A stretch of DNA of 49,145 bases, from NCBI GenBank assembly GCA_021800165.1, contig JAJYZF010000025.1:1-49145 (forward strand), in the 5' to 3' direction. The notes under the pieces were generated by a model. The model saw nothing but the letters and a program-made list of their open reading frames with translations. It had not been told where the DNA came from and made no database searches. Below are positions 16,536 to 24,998 of the stretch, one piece after another. This stretch comes from Planctomycetota bacterium (lineage in GTDB: Bacteria > Planctomycetota > Phycisphaerae > WQYP01). The position numbers and the translations under genes were made by a program. Each line of letters opens with the position of its first letter. The first letter of the stretch is position 1.

Positions 16536-17291
16536 CTAAATTTTCAGATTCCTGGCGTGAAAGGCCAGCGCCTCTTGAATGTGGGTGTCCCAATAGGCCC
16601 AATCGTGGGTCCCGGGATATTCATGGTACGTATGAGGATACCGGAGCTTGAGCAGATGGCGGTGCATATCCCGGTTATCCCGGATTAAAAAATCCTGCGT
16701 GCCGCAGTCGATCCACAAATGCGGCCGGCGGTTTTTCGGGCAGGTCGCGGCCAGGGTCAGACAATCTTCGCGGCTACCGACGGCCGCAGCGCCGAAAATG
16801 GCCCGGGCTTCAAGAATATAGGCGTCCGTCTGGGTGGCTTGGGCCAGTGCCGCCAAACGTGTGAGAGCGCCGCTGTGCGAATGCGCCGAACAAAATACCT
16901 CCGGATGTTTCATCGCCAGTTTGATCGCTCCGTATCCACCCATGGAAAGCCCGCCGATGGCCCGGCCGCGCCGCTCGCGAATCACCGGAAAAGTGTGCTC
17001 CACAAACCCAAGCACATCCTGCATGATATGATCTTCAAAGCGCAGCCCTGGCGGATGGACACTGTTGGTGTACCAACCGCGGTTGGAGTCCGGCATGACG
17101 ACGATTAATTTCATCCCGGAAACGTAGCGCTCAATACTGGTGCGCCGGCACCAGGCGGTATAGTCATCGGACAGGCCGTGCAGCAGATACAGCACCGGCA
17201 CCCGACCTTTCATCTTCTCGGGAATAATGACATTCATGCCGGCCGCCTTTTGAATGGCCGAGCCAAAAAAACTTACCTGACAAACCGCCAT
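16536..17291 (-). CDS. Alpha/beta-hydrolase of the esterase D family
   Basis: 251 residues. The triad is visible: Ser116 in GLSMGGYG, Asp200 in DCGTQDFLI and His229 in PGTHDWAYW. LYLLHGLSDDYTAW is the oxyanion-hole region, and FEDHIMQDVLGFVEHTFPV is the usual helix before the nucleophile elbow. The family holds S-formylglutathione hydrolases, mycolyl-type and acetyl esterases; the substrate here is unknown. There is no signal peptide, so it is cytoplasmic. It lies downstream of zwf but is separated by a terminator-like structure, so probably not in one operon. Confidence 0.85.
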   Translation of the reverse strand: MAVCQVSFFGSAIQKAAGMNVIIPEKMKGRVPVLYLLHGLSDDYTAWCRRTSIERYVSGMKLIVVMPDSNRGWYTNSVHPPGLRFEDHIMQDVLGFVEHTFPVIRERRGRAIGGLSMGGYGAIKLAMKHPEVFCSAHSHSGALTRLAALAQATQTDAYILEARAIFGAAAVGSREDCLTLAATCPKNRRPHLWIDCGTQDFLIRDNRDMHRHLLKLRYPHTYHEYPGTHDWAYWDTHIQEALAFHARNLKI

Positions 17292-17342
17292 TGCCGTGAT
17301 CCTTTGCGTAAAATTGTTCTATGACCGCGGAACACCGGTCTT

Positions 17343-17398
17343 AAAAAGCAGACGGCACCGGAATTTCCCGGTCTGGAGCATTTTTGCTCCGGCCGTCA
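17343..17398 (-). terminator. Three-way-junction terminator after zwf
   Basis: An outer stem GACGGC/GCCGTC (17351-17356 with 17392-17397) holds two inner hairpins, GGAGCA with TGCTCC and ACCGG with CCGGT. On the minus strand the structure is followed by CTGCTTTTTAAG, so a U-tract comes directly after it. It begins at the zwf stop codon. A branched terminator is less usual than a simple hairpin. Confidence 0.6.
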
Positions 17399-18964
17399 CT
17401 TCGGAGTCCCATCGCGATCGTGCGAACCCAAGGCGTCCCACAAGCGGCCGTCCTGGGCCAATAGGGCGTCGGATTCCACCGGGCCCCAGGTTCCGGGTTC
17501 ATAGCGAGCCAGAGGCGATAAACCTTGCTGCCAACCCTGTTCGATGCCGTCGATTATAGCCCATGAGCTTTCCACCTCATCCCGACGGATAAACAACGTC
17601 GCATCGCCGAGAATCGCATCCAGAAGCAGGCGTTCATACGCTTCCGGTGAATAGCTGCCGAACGCTTCATGGTATTCAAAATCCATGTGCACCGGAGCGA
17701 TTTTGGTGGCGGTGCCGGGTCGCTTGGCGTTGATGAGCAACGATATTCCTTCACCGGGCTGAATGCGCAGAGTCAGCACGTTGCGCGAGACGCGATTGGC
17801 CTGGGCGTTAAAAAGCACGCCCGGCGCGGAATTGAAATGAATGTTCACTTCCGAACCTTGCCGCTTCATCAATTTTCCGCTGCGCAGATAAAATGGAACC
17901 CCGTGCCAACGCCAATTATTAATGAAGAGTTTTACCGCCGCGTACGTTTCCACGGTGCTTTCCGGCTGCACGCCTCGCTCCTGCAAATAGCCGATCACGG
18001 ATTGGCCATTCACCTGCCCGGATGTATATTGCCCGCGGATCGTCCGTTCGGCCACGTCCCTGCTGCCGAAAGGTGGAATCGATCTGAGCACGCGCAGCTT
18101 TTCATCGCGAATGGCATCGCCATCCAACGCCACGGGCGGTTCCATCGCCACCAGGGCTAGAAGCTGCATGAGGTGGTTTTGCACCATGTCGCGCAATGTG
18201 CCGGCGGTTTCAAAATAGCCGCCGCGTCCTTCCACCCCCAGTGTTTCGCCCACGGTAATTTGTACATGATCCACATAGCGGCGATTCCAGATGGGTTCAA
18301 AAATGCCGTTGGCGAATCGAAACACCAGCAGATTCTGCACCGTTTGCTTTCCCAGATAATGGTCGATGCGATACACCTGTGATTCGTCAAACACCCGATT
18401 GACGCGTGCGTTCAAGTCGCGGGCGGTTTGCAGATCGCGACCGAACGGCTTTTCCACAATAATCCGCCGCCACGCCGCGCTGCTGAACGGGTCAATGTTG
18501 CCCAGCCCCGCCTCCAACAGTTGATCCACAATGGTGCCGAATTCCACCGGGCTGGTGGAAAGATAATACAGCCGCCGACCGCCCGTTCCGTGGGTTTGAT
18601 CCAGCTTGGCCAGCCGTTGGGCCAGGCTGCGATAACCCGCGGCATCTTCAAAGGTGCTTTGATGATAAAAGATGCGGGCGGACAAGTCTTTCCATAGCTG
18701 CGGATCCACCGGGCGGGATCGCGAAAACTTATTGACGCCGTCCAGCACCTCCTGTCGGAATTGCTCATCGGTTTTGGGACGGCGGGCAAAGCCGATCACC
18801 ACAGTGGATCGCGATAAGGCCCCTTCCCGTGTGAGATTGTAGAGGGCGGGAATGAGCTTGCGCGCCGTCAAATCACCGGTCGCGCCGAAAATGACAATGG
18901 CACATGGGGCGGCAGTTGAGGTTATACCCGGCGCGGACCTCTCTTCTTCGCTATGGCTATTCAC
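17396..18964 (-). CDS. zwf: Glucose-6-phosphate 1-dehydrogenase
   Basis: 522 residues. [18 protein letters not shown] (about residues 29-46) is the NADP-binding loop; [10 protein letters not shown] holds the catalytic His and Lys of the substrate pocket (the family usually reads DHYLGKE). Other conserved parts are [21 protein letters not shown] and [19 protein letters not shown]. The enzyme oxidises glucose 6-phosphate to 6-phosphogluconolactone in the pentose-phosphate pathway. The start is a GTG at 18964 with AAAGGATCAGG upstream. An extended -10 (TGC TAGAAT, 19013-19021) on the minus strand is the likely promoter. Confidence 0.97.
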   Translation of the reverse strand: MNSHSEEERSAPGITSTAAPCAIVIFGATGDLTARKLIPALYNLTREGALSRSTVVIGFARRPKTDEQFRQEVLDGVNKFSRSRPVDPQLWKDLSARIFYHQSTFEDAAGYRSLAQRLAKLDQTHGTGGRRLYYLSTSPVEFGTIVDQLLEAGLGNIDPFSSAAWRRIIVEKPFGRDLQTARDLNARVNRVFDESQVYRIDHYLGKQTVQNLLVFRFANGIFEPIWNRRYVDHVQITVGETLGVEGRGGYFETAGTLRDMVQNHLMQLLALVAMEPPVALDGDAIRDEKLRVLRSIPPFGSRDVAERTIRGQYTSGQVNGQSVIGYLQERGVQPESTVETYAAVKLFINNWRWHGVPFYLRSGKLMKRQGSEVNIHFNSAPGVLFNAQANRVSRNVLTLRIQPGEGISLLINAKRPGTATKIAPVHMDFEYHEAFGSYSPEAYERLLLDAILGDATLFIRRDEVESSWAIIDGIEQGWQQGLSPLARYEPGTWGPVESDALLAQDGRLWDALGSHDRDGTPK

Positions 18965-19012
18965 TAATGCACCTGATCCTTTCAGTCATTTTCTTTACCC
19001 CGCAATCCGGGT

Positions 19013-19021
19013 ATTCTAGCA
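19013..19021 (-). promoter_or_regulatory. zwf extended -10 promoter
   Basis: Minus strand TAGAAT preceded by TGC in the 91-base divergent region between zwf and the HIT gene. No good -35 is seen. Confidence 0.4.
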
Positions 19022-19055
19022 TACCACTGGCAAAATAAACTAACTTGGTGGTTTT

Positions 19056-19589
19056 ATGGCTGATATCCTCTGGGCACCGTGGCGGCTGGATTACATCCGC
19101 AGTGTTTCCGGTGATGGGAAAAATTGCTTTCTTTGTGATTTAGCCCTGGCTCCGCAACTGGATCAGAGCAACCTCGTAGTGGCCCGCACGCCGGACTGCA
19201 TGTTGTTAATGAACCGCTATCCCTATGTCAACGGCCATTTGCTTATTGCGCCGTACCGCCATGTGCCGGATTTAACTGAGCTTTCCCTGACCGAGCGCAC
19301 CGCACTGATGGAATTGACCACCCACGCCCAGAAAATTCTTCACCAGGCGATGAATCCGCAGGGATTTAACATTGGTATTAACATTGGCCGCTGCGCGGGG
19401 GCGGGCGTGGTTGGACATGTGCATATTCATGTGGTGCCCCGTTGGAGCGGCGATATCAATTTTATGACCGTGGTGGGGCAGGTCCGCGTGATTCCCCAAG
19501 CCGTGGAAGAAGCCTTTCGTCAATTGTCCAAAGCCCACGCCGAATTCATATCCACATCCGCCTCTGCGCCGCCAGCCAACGCACCATGA
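19056..19589 (+). CDS. HIT-domain nucleotide hydrolase/phosphorylase
   Basis: 177 residues. The HIT triad GHVHIHVVPRW lies near residues 129-139, preceded by INIGRCAGAGVVGH, in the pattern common to bacterial AP4A phosphorylase-like HIT proteins. LWAPWRLDYI and the CFLCDLA stretch (two Cys) at the N-terminus match the zinc/loop region of these enzymes; PYVNGHLLIAPYRHV is the usual strand. The protein cleaves nucleoside di- or polyphosphates such as Ap4A. The exact nucleotide is not clear. It lies 36 bases upstream of kdsB, so the two are likely co-transcribed. Confidence 0.9.
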   Translation: MADILWAPWRLDYIRSVSGDGKNCFLCDLALAPQLDQSNLVVARTPDCMLLMNRYPYVNGHLLIAPYRHVPDLTELSLTERTALMELTTHAQKILHQAMNPQGFNIGINIGRCAGAGVVGHVHIHVVPRWSGDINFMTVVGQVRVIPQAVEEAFRQLSKAHAEFISTSASAPPANAP

Positions 19590-19625
19590 ACTTCCCCCAT
19601 TGTGATGGGGTATCAGGAGCCTGCC

Positions 19626-20423
19626 ATGTCTGTGATTGCCGTGATTCCTGCCCGCTTTGGGTCTTCGCGTTATCCGGGTAAACCGCTGTTGAAGGCCACC
19701 GGTAAATTTCTCATCGAGCATGTGGTGGAACAGGTTCGTCAGGCCCGCCATGTGCAGGAGGTGATTGTGGCCACAGATGACCAGCGCATTATTCACGCTG
19801 TGGAAAGTTTTGGTGCCAAGGCGGTGCTGACCGCCGACACCCATTGCAGCGGCACCGATCGGGTTGCCGAAGTGGCCCGGCGGCCGGAGTTTGTACATTA
19901 TCAATACTTTTTGAATGTGCAGGGGGATGAACCGGAAATTCCGCCGGAAACCATTGATGATTTGGCGCGGCTGATCGCGGCCTCCCCGCCATCGGAAAAA
20001 GGGTCCGAATCGGCTGCGCCGCCACGGGAAATGGTTACCGCCGCCGTCAAGATCACCGATCCTGCTGCCATCAACAATCCTAATGTCGTAAAGGTGGTGG
20101 TGGACGCCGTGGGGCGGGCTTTGTACTTTTCACGCAGCACTATTCCCTATCGCCGCGCCGATGGCGGGGTAGTACCGGTCGGCGACCAGCCCTTGCTCTA
20201 TCGTCAGCATCTGGGCGTCTACGCGTATCGGCGGGATTTTCTGCTGCGGTTGGCAGCACACCCGCCTTGTGCGCTGGAGGATTGCGAGAAACTTGAACAG
20301 TTGCGGGCCTTATTCATGGGAGCCACCATTCTGGTTCACGATGTTCCTTTGGCTCCGCATGGCATAGACACTCCCGCCGACTATGAAGCATTTATCCATC
20401 GCTACCAGCGGGGCTGCCGCTGA
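19626..20423 (+). CDS. kdsB: 3-deoxy-manno-octulosonate cytidylyltransferase
   Basis: 265 residues from the ATG at 19626 (AGGAG 6 bases upstream). IPARFGSSRYPGKPL is the CTP-binding loop typical of KdsB; DTHCSGTDRVAE and NVQGDEPEI (Mg2+ ligands) follow, and LALEDCEKLEQLR-like sequence with HGIDTPADYE closes the site. A 20-residue Ser/Pro insert (about 125-145) is unusual. KdsB activates Kdo as CMP-Kdo for lipopolysaccharide inner core, so the organism should have an outer membrane with LPS. The gene order HIT-kdsB then leads into the exopolysaccharide locus. Confidence 0.95.
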   Translation: MSVIAVIPARFGSSRYPGKPLLKATGKFLIEHVVEQVRQARHVQEVIVATDDQRIIHAVESFGAKAVLTADTHCSGTDRVAEVARRPEFVHYQYFLNVQGDEPEIPPETIDDLARLIAASPPSEKGSESAAPPREMVTAAVKITDPAAINNPNVVKVVVDAVGRALYFSRSTIPYRRADGGVVPVGDQPLLYRQHLGVYAYRRDFLLRLAAHPPCALEDCEKLEQLRALFMGATILVHDVPLAPHGIDTPADYEAFIHRYQRGCR

Positions 20424-20914
20424 TTTTGCGACAACTTGCCGCGGATAGGTCAGGTTGGTGCGATGGGTAAACGAAAAGGGGGGCTTGGCGGGAAGTGGAA
20501 ACGGGTGCCCTTATGGCCACGAAATGCGTCGGACGGAGACTTTTTGGCAAGTATAGGACAGAAATTGGGGGTGGATGGCCGATAATTTCCCGATGACCGG
20601 AGGAATCCGGGGTGGCTGGGCCGCGCGTGCGAGCTTTGGGCTTGACAGTTGTGGTTGAATAAATCAACATGGCTGCTGGCTTGGGCAGCATTGCCATTGC
20701 CCCGGCTATCTGAAGGTGGCGTTGCTGGAGAGACGGGTGAATCCGGCCTTTTAGCCAGGATACTAAGAGGTGGGCTGACAGGCGGCCCAAGAGTGGCTAA
20801 AATAGTCGCTGCCTGGTCGGGCCGTTTTATTAAGATGAGTCGGGCTGTGGTCCGAAGTCGCGGCGGTTGGTTTATAAGTCGCGGGCACAAGTGACATGTG
20901 ATGAAAGGTGGCGC
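20424..20914. other. Intergenic region upstream of the exopolysaccharide locus
   Basis: 491 bases without a credible gene; minus-strand open frames here lack ribosome-binding sites. It holds the strong promoter at 20775-20803 and a weaker TTGACA box at 20642-20647 without a matching -10. Confidence 0.5.
20775..20803 (+). promoter_or_regulatory. Promoter of the exopolysaccharide locus
   Basis: -35 CTGACA (20775-20780), a 17-base spacer and -10 TAAAAT (20798-20803), each with one mismatch to consensus. The predicted start is about 100 bases before the OPX gene. Confidence 0.6.
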
Positions 20915-22537
20915 ATGGCTGATCGCGAGGCAAAAAAGGAAAATCAATTGAACCCTATGGGCGTAAGGTCGGCAAAAATAGTGCGGGGTTGGCGGCTGGG
21001 GCGCGCGGTGGGTATGGGCGTGTTGGCATGTGCGGTTGGCTCACTGGTGGGCTGTTCCAATGCCGGCAGCGATTTAAGCAACTATTTGAACCTTCGTAAT
21101 TCATTTATGAATCCGGCGGAGGTGGGGCGGTTTGATAAGGCCAATCCATGGGGCAATGTGGAGCCAGTCACTTGGCCGATTTTAAATTCATTGGCCGTCA
21201 ACGATCCGCCACCGGGGCCGTGGCCGGACTCTCGGCGTCCGACCGTGGCGGATCTTATTCCGTCCACGCGGCCTTATGTGCTTGGCGCGGGTGATGTGGT
21301 AACGGTCTCCGTGTTTCAGTTGGTCGTGCCGGATCAGGAATCCGTACAGACCCGGCAGATCAACACGCAAGGCGATATCACGCTGGATTTTATCGGTACG
21401 ATCAAGGCGAAAGGTTTGACGACCCGCCAGTTGCGGCGGCGCATTGTGCGAATTTTGATTCAAAGCGGCGAGATGTCCGCACCGGGACCGCACCAGCCAG
21501 GTCCGCAGGTAAATGTGGATTTAACCCAGGCGAAGCGCCGCGTGTTTTCGATCATTGGCGGCGCTCGCGCCGGTACTTACAACATCACCTCGCCGAGTTT
21601 TCGTCTGCTCGATGCCTTGGCGCTGGCGGGCAACCCCACGCCGGATCAGGGTGTGCGTTGGATTTATGTGATTCGTTCCCCGGAAAACAAGGTCAAGGCT
21701 GAACATGCGCATGGGGCGTTAACGACATCTGTGCCGAGTACAAACAGTACTGCGGGCGGCTCCTCTGGAAAGACCACCGCCCAGGAACTCGAGACATTGC
21801 AACACGAGATTGAATCGTCGGAAACAAACCACGGCAAGACTTCCGCGAAGCTGCTCAAGAAAGAACGGGACTTGCTGACCAAATCGCTGGAATCGTCGGG
21901 CAACGCGCCACATCAACATTTTGTGTATGTGAACCATCATTGGGTGCCGCTGCCATCGAAGAAAAAAAATAGCACCACCATGCCATCGCCGGTCAAGCCG
22001 GTAGGTACGGCGAGGTACCAATTTTCAAACATGGCGCGGCGGAAAGAAAAGCTGCCGTATCAGGATCTGGTGATCCGAATTCGGGTACGCAAGCTGCTGG
22101 AAGGTAATCCGCGTGAGAACATCATCATCCGGCCCGGCGATATCATTCGCATACCGTCCGCCAAACCGCAGTATTACTATGTGATGGGCAATGTGAACCG
22201 GCCGGGCGTCTATACCTTGACGGGGCAACGCATCACTTTGAAGATGGCGGTGGCAGCGGCGGGCAATTTGGGTGGCTTGGCCATACCGCGGCGGTGCGAA
22301 CTGGTTCGTCGCATCGGCAAGAATCAAGAAACGATTATTCAGGTAAATCTTCAGGCAATCTTTGATGGCCAAGAGCCGGACATTTTCCTTAAGCCCAACG
22401 ATGTACTCAATGTGGGTACCGATGCCATCGCACCATTTTTGGCGATATTCCGCAATGGGTTCCAAGCGGCGTATGGCTTTGGCTTTACCTACGACCGGAA
22501 CTTTTACATCCAGCCCGTTATCACGCAAGGCGGATAA
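20915..22537 (+). CDS. Outer-membrane polysaccharide export (OPX, Wza-like) lipoprotein
   Basis: 540 residues from the ATG at 20915, with AAAGGTGG upstream; the longer frame begins 48 bases before. A hydrophobic stretch ends in a lipobox GSLVG-Cys47. YVLGAGDVVTVSVFQL (about residues 119-134) starts the Poly_export domain, and LTTRQLRRRIVRIL is its helix. SLBB-type segments follow (VFSIIGGARAGTYNI; YYYVMGNVNRPGVYTLTG). Between them lies a Ser/Lys-rich insert of about 130 residues (roughly 260-390) that is not part of the fold. OPX proteins form the outer-membrane channel for exopolysaccharide. The gene is followed, after its own gap, by the exosortase genes, fitting an EpsE-type protein of exosortase loci. 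Confidence 0.9.
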   Translation: MADREAKKENQLNPMGVRSAKIVRGWRLGRAVGMGVLACAVGSLVGCSNAGSDLSNYLNLRNSFMNPAEVGRFDKANPWGNVEPVTWPILNSLAVNDPPPGPWPDSRRPTVADLIPSTRPYVLGAGDVVTVSVFQLVVPDQESVQTRQINTQGDITLDFIGTIKAKGLTTRQLRRRIVRILIQSGEMSAPGPHQPGPQVNVDLTQAKRRVFSIIGGARAGTYNITSPSFRLLDALALAGNPTPDQGVRWIYVIRSPENKVKAEHAHGALTTSVPSTNSTAGGSSGKTTAQELETLQHEIESSETNHGKTSAKLLKKERDLLTKSLESSGNAPHQHFVYVNHHWVPLPSKKKNSTTMPSPVKPVGTARYQFSNMARRKEKLPYQDLVIRIRVRKLLEGNPRENIIIRPGDIIRIPSAKPQYYYVMGNVNRPGVYTLTGQRITLKMAVAAAGNLGGLAIPRRCELVRRIGKNQETIIQVNLQAIFDGQEPDIFLKPNDVLNVGTDAIAPFLAIFRNGFQAAYGFGFTYDRNFYIQPVITQGG

Positions 22538-23072
22538 TCGGCCATTGGCTTGTGCTCCGCAGCCGCATTGACCAAGGGTGAAGATACCGCCGGAGAAACG
22601 GTGTGGTAAAAGGCCTTGGCGCTTGCGGCGGCACATGTCCTGTAATATCGCTATTGTGAATGCTTGAGGCTGGTTGCGGCGCAGAGAGCGGTTGTGCGCG
22701 TGAACCAAGAGGCTGACGCTTCGTAACACCAACGGGGTTGATGAAAAGTCCTTGGGCTTATGATCAGACCAATTGTCTGGCCATCTTGGCTCGAAAAATG
22801 GTGGTCAACCTGATATAATTTTCACCGTGCGCGGTAATGCCATGGAAGGTGTGGGGAGCTGAAAATAGAGCCAAAGTGCTTGCAGCATGAGCACGGTTGG
22901 AACCGATAATAAGAGGCGGCGTGGGATGCTGTCGCTGCGGGCTTCTCCCGACAATGGCCGTTTAGAGCGCGGCGGACGGGGCAGGATTTGCGGGTGTTTG
23001 GCAGTTGATGATGCCAATCTGGTGGTCGTGGTCGCAAGCCTTGGCCCAAGACACAGTGGAGCCTTTGAAATA
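22538..23072. other. Intergenic region between the OPX and exosortase genes
   Basis: 535 bases. Holds an extended -10 promoter (22811-22819). An open frame in line with the exosortase starts at 22887, but its first 62 codons show no domain or membrane pattern and no ribosome-binding site, so they are treated as leader. Confidence 0.4.
22811..22819 (+). promoter_or_regulatory. Extended -10 promoter for the exosortase genes
   Basis: TGA followed by a perfect TATAAT (22814-22819). There is no matching -35, as is usual for extended -10 promoters. The start would be about 22826, giving a leader near 250 bases if translation begins at 23073. Confidence 0.5.
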
Positions 23073-24080
23073 ATGAGTAGCCCAACCACACGTTCGGATC
23101 AAGCGTCGGGCCTGTCAGCGATGAATGCCGGTGGGGCTGCGTCGGCGCGGCGGTTTGAGTATTCCACTACACCAAAGGTGCGTGAGCCGGTGCGCGGGGG
23201 AGGAAGTGTAAGTCCGCTGGCGTGGCTGATTATAGCGTTGATGGTTTTAGAGTTCCTGGTGCTTTACCGGATCAATTTTTTGCAATTGGTTTCGGTATGG
23301 TATTCGAATCCGAATTTCAGCCAGGGTTTTGCCATACCATTTATCAGCGCGTTTTTTGTTTATCAGCAGTGGCCGGTGTTAAGGTCGCTGGAGCCACAAC
23401 GTAGCGCTGTGGGGCTGGCCCTGCTGATTTTCGGGACGGCGACGCAGGTGCTGTTTTTGGTCACGGGGCAAATACAGTTTTCCGAGTTAAGCATGTTGGT
23501 GGTGCTCTTTGGCATGTTCCTGTGGATGTTGGGCTGGGATTACATGAGGCTGCTGTGGCTGCCGATATGCTATTTGTTGTTCATGATTCCTCCTCCGCAG
23601 GCGTTGTATGTCAAACTTACCACGCCATTGCAGTTTCTGGCGGCCTCGCTGGGGGGACATTTGCTTACCATGTTCGGGATACCGTCGATAGTAACGGCCA
23701 CGCAGATTCACGTGCAGGTTCGGGCGCACTGGGATTCCCTGGATGTGGCCCAGGCGTGCAGCGGGATCAGGAGTTTGACGGCATTTTTCGCGTTGGCGAT
23801 TGTGCTGGCGTACAGCGTGCCCCGGCCGGTGTGGCAGAAGTTGTTTCTGGCCTTGTGCGCCTTGCCAATTGCGATTTTGTGTAATGCCCTGCGGGTAGCG
23901 CTCACCGGGGTTTTATTTGTGTCTGCGGGCCAGGAGTGGGCCAGAGGCAGCACCCATGCGAGTTTAGGGATGTTGATGCTGATTCCAGCGATGTTTTTGC
24001 AGTTGGGGGCGGCGTGGGCCTTGGATCATATTTTTATTGAGGATACGAGTGTGGTTTCAACCGCGGGAGGCGACACATGA
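23073..24080 (+). CDS. Exosortase
   Basis: 335 residues from ATG 23073 (GGAG about 11 bases upstream). About eight membrane helices. The exosortase triad is visible: Cys229 in DVAQACSGIRSL, Arg274 in CNALRVALTG and His295 in STHASLG. NFSQGFAIPF near residue 80 matches the family's early loop and PPPQALYVKLTTPLQ the central one. Exosortases are inner-membrane transpeptidases that cut PEP-CTERM-type sorting tails and hand the proteins to the surface, and they sit in exopolysaccharide loci as here. The stop overlaps the next ATG (ATGA), coupling it to the EpsI-like partner. No PEP-CTERM substrate was recognised in the window. The subtype (XrtA to XrtH-like) cannot be set from sight alone. Confidence 0.9.
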   Translation: MSSPTTRSDQASGLSAMNAGGAASARRFEYSTTPKVREPVRGGGSVSPLAWLIIALMVLEFLVLYRINFLQLVSVWYSNPNFSQGFAIPFISAFFVYQQWPVLRSLEPQRSAVGLALLIFGTATQVLFLVTGQIQFSELSMLVVLFGMFLWMLGWDYMRLLWLPICYLLFMIPPPQALYVKLTTPLQFLAASLGGHLLTMFGIPSIVTATQIHVQVRAHWDSLDVAQACSGIRSLTAFFALAIVLAYSVPRPVWQKLFLALCALPIAILCNALRVALTGVLFVSAGQEWARGSTHASLGMLMLIPAMFLQLGAAWALDHIFIEDTSVVSTAGGDT

Positions 24081-24904
24081 CTTCGTTGTCGCGCAACAAT
24101 AAAAATCTGATTTTGGCGGGCATCACTGCCGCAGCGATTCTGGGAGCGGGGCTGGTGTCGCTGGAATGGGCCCAGGCTCAAATGGGAATGGTGCTGCAGA
24201 AAACACCCACGCCGCTGCAGGCCCCGTTGCCCAGCTTGCCGCGCACACTTGGTGTGTTTAAGGTTCCGCCTGGTTCAGCGGATGAACGTTTGTCCGCGGA
24301 GACGCTGGCGGTATTGGGCACGCACGATTACCTGATCCGCAAGTACGAAGATACGGCAATGCCGCCGGACAGCCCGGCTTCGCTGGTGCAGATCAATTTA
24401 AACTTCTATCCGACCGACTTTGCCACACCCCACGTACCCAACGTTTGCTGGGTGGGGGCAGGTTTGCAGCGCGTGAAGGACAACCTGATTACCATTAAAA
24501 ATGTGCCGCACGCCGATGGTAAGGTAACGGATCTGCCGATGCGGTTCTTGGCGTTTGCCAAACCCAACGGTGCCGGCAGCGGTATGCCTTTGATGTTCAG
24601 CCATCAATCCGGCGGAGAATATATTAATACCGCGTACACGTTTCAAGTGGATGGCAAATATGCGCCCAACACTCAGCAGGTAAGTGCCATGTTTTGGCAT
24701 GCCCGGAGCAAATACGGCTACGATTGCAAAATTGAGGTCGATGTGCTGGGGCCTTCCACCCGGGCCGAGGCGCGAAAAACCATTAGCGCGTTTATCCGCG
24801 CGGCGCTGCCGGCCATTGAGCGAATTTTACCGAACTGGAAAAAACTCAACGCGCCTTCAGCCCAAGGGGCGGCGGCGATGAATAAAAAGGTGCCACCGTC
24901 GTAA
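24077..24904 (+). CDS. EpsI-like exosortase-associated protein (DUF3485)
   Basis: 275 residues. One N-terminal membrane helix (LILAGITAAAILGAGLVSL) is followed by a periplasmic domain. PHVPNVCWVGAGLQ (about residues 115-128) matches the conserved H-x-P-x-x-C stretch of EpsI/DUF3485 proteins, and near the C-terminus MFWHARSKYGYD and a helix repeat the family pattern. EpsI proteins are found beside, or fused to, exosortases and may assist in sorting or polysaccharide handling; the mechanism is unknown. Start coupling by ATGA overlap shows that the amount is tied to exosortase. Confidence 0.8.
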   Translation: MTSLSRNNKNLILAGITAAAILGAGLVSLEWAQAQMGMVLQKTPTPLQAPLPSLPRTLGVFKVPPGSADERLSAETLAVLGTHDYLIRKYEDTAMPPDSPASLVQINLNFYPTDFATPHVPNVCWVGAGLQRVKDNLITIKNVPHADGKVTDLPMRFLAFAKPNGAGSGMPLMFSHQSGGEYINTAYTFQVDGKYAPNTQQVSAMFWHARSKYGYDCKIEVDVLGPSTRAEARKTISAFIRAALPAIERILPNWKKLNAPSAQGAAAMNKKVPPS

Positions 24905-24998
24905 GTGGCCCGGCGATTGGCGATTGGCTACCGGTTGTTGGGGAACGTCGGTAAGGCGATGAATCCGGACTTCCGGAAAACTATCAAAGAGGATATCA

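Noticed and set aside
20450-20947. Minus-strand frames of 132 and 165 residues between kdsB and the OPX gene
   Set aside because: Pro/Ser-rich, no start signal and no domain. The region carries the plus-strand promoter of the export locus.
22025-22732. 235-residue minus-strand frame opposite the OPX gene
   Set aside because: Shadow of a well-supported coding region with no family pattern.
22887-23072. N-terminal extension of the exosortase
   Set aside because: In frame and open, but charged/Gly-rich with no ribosome-binding site. The family starts near its first membrane helix, reached from 23073.
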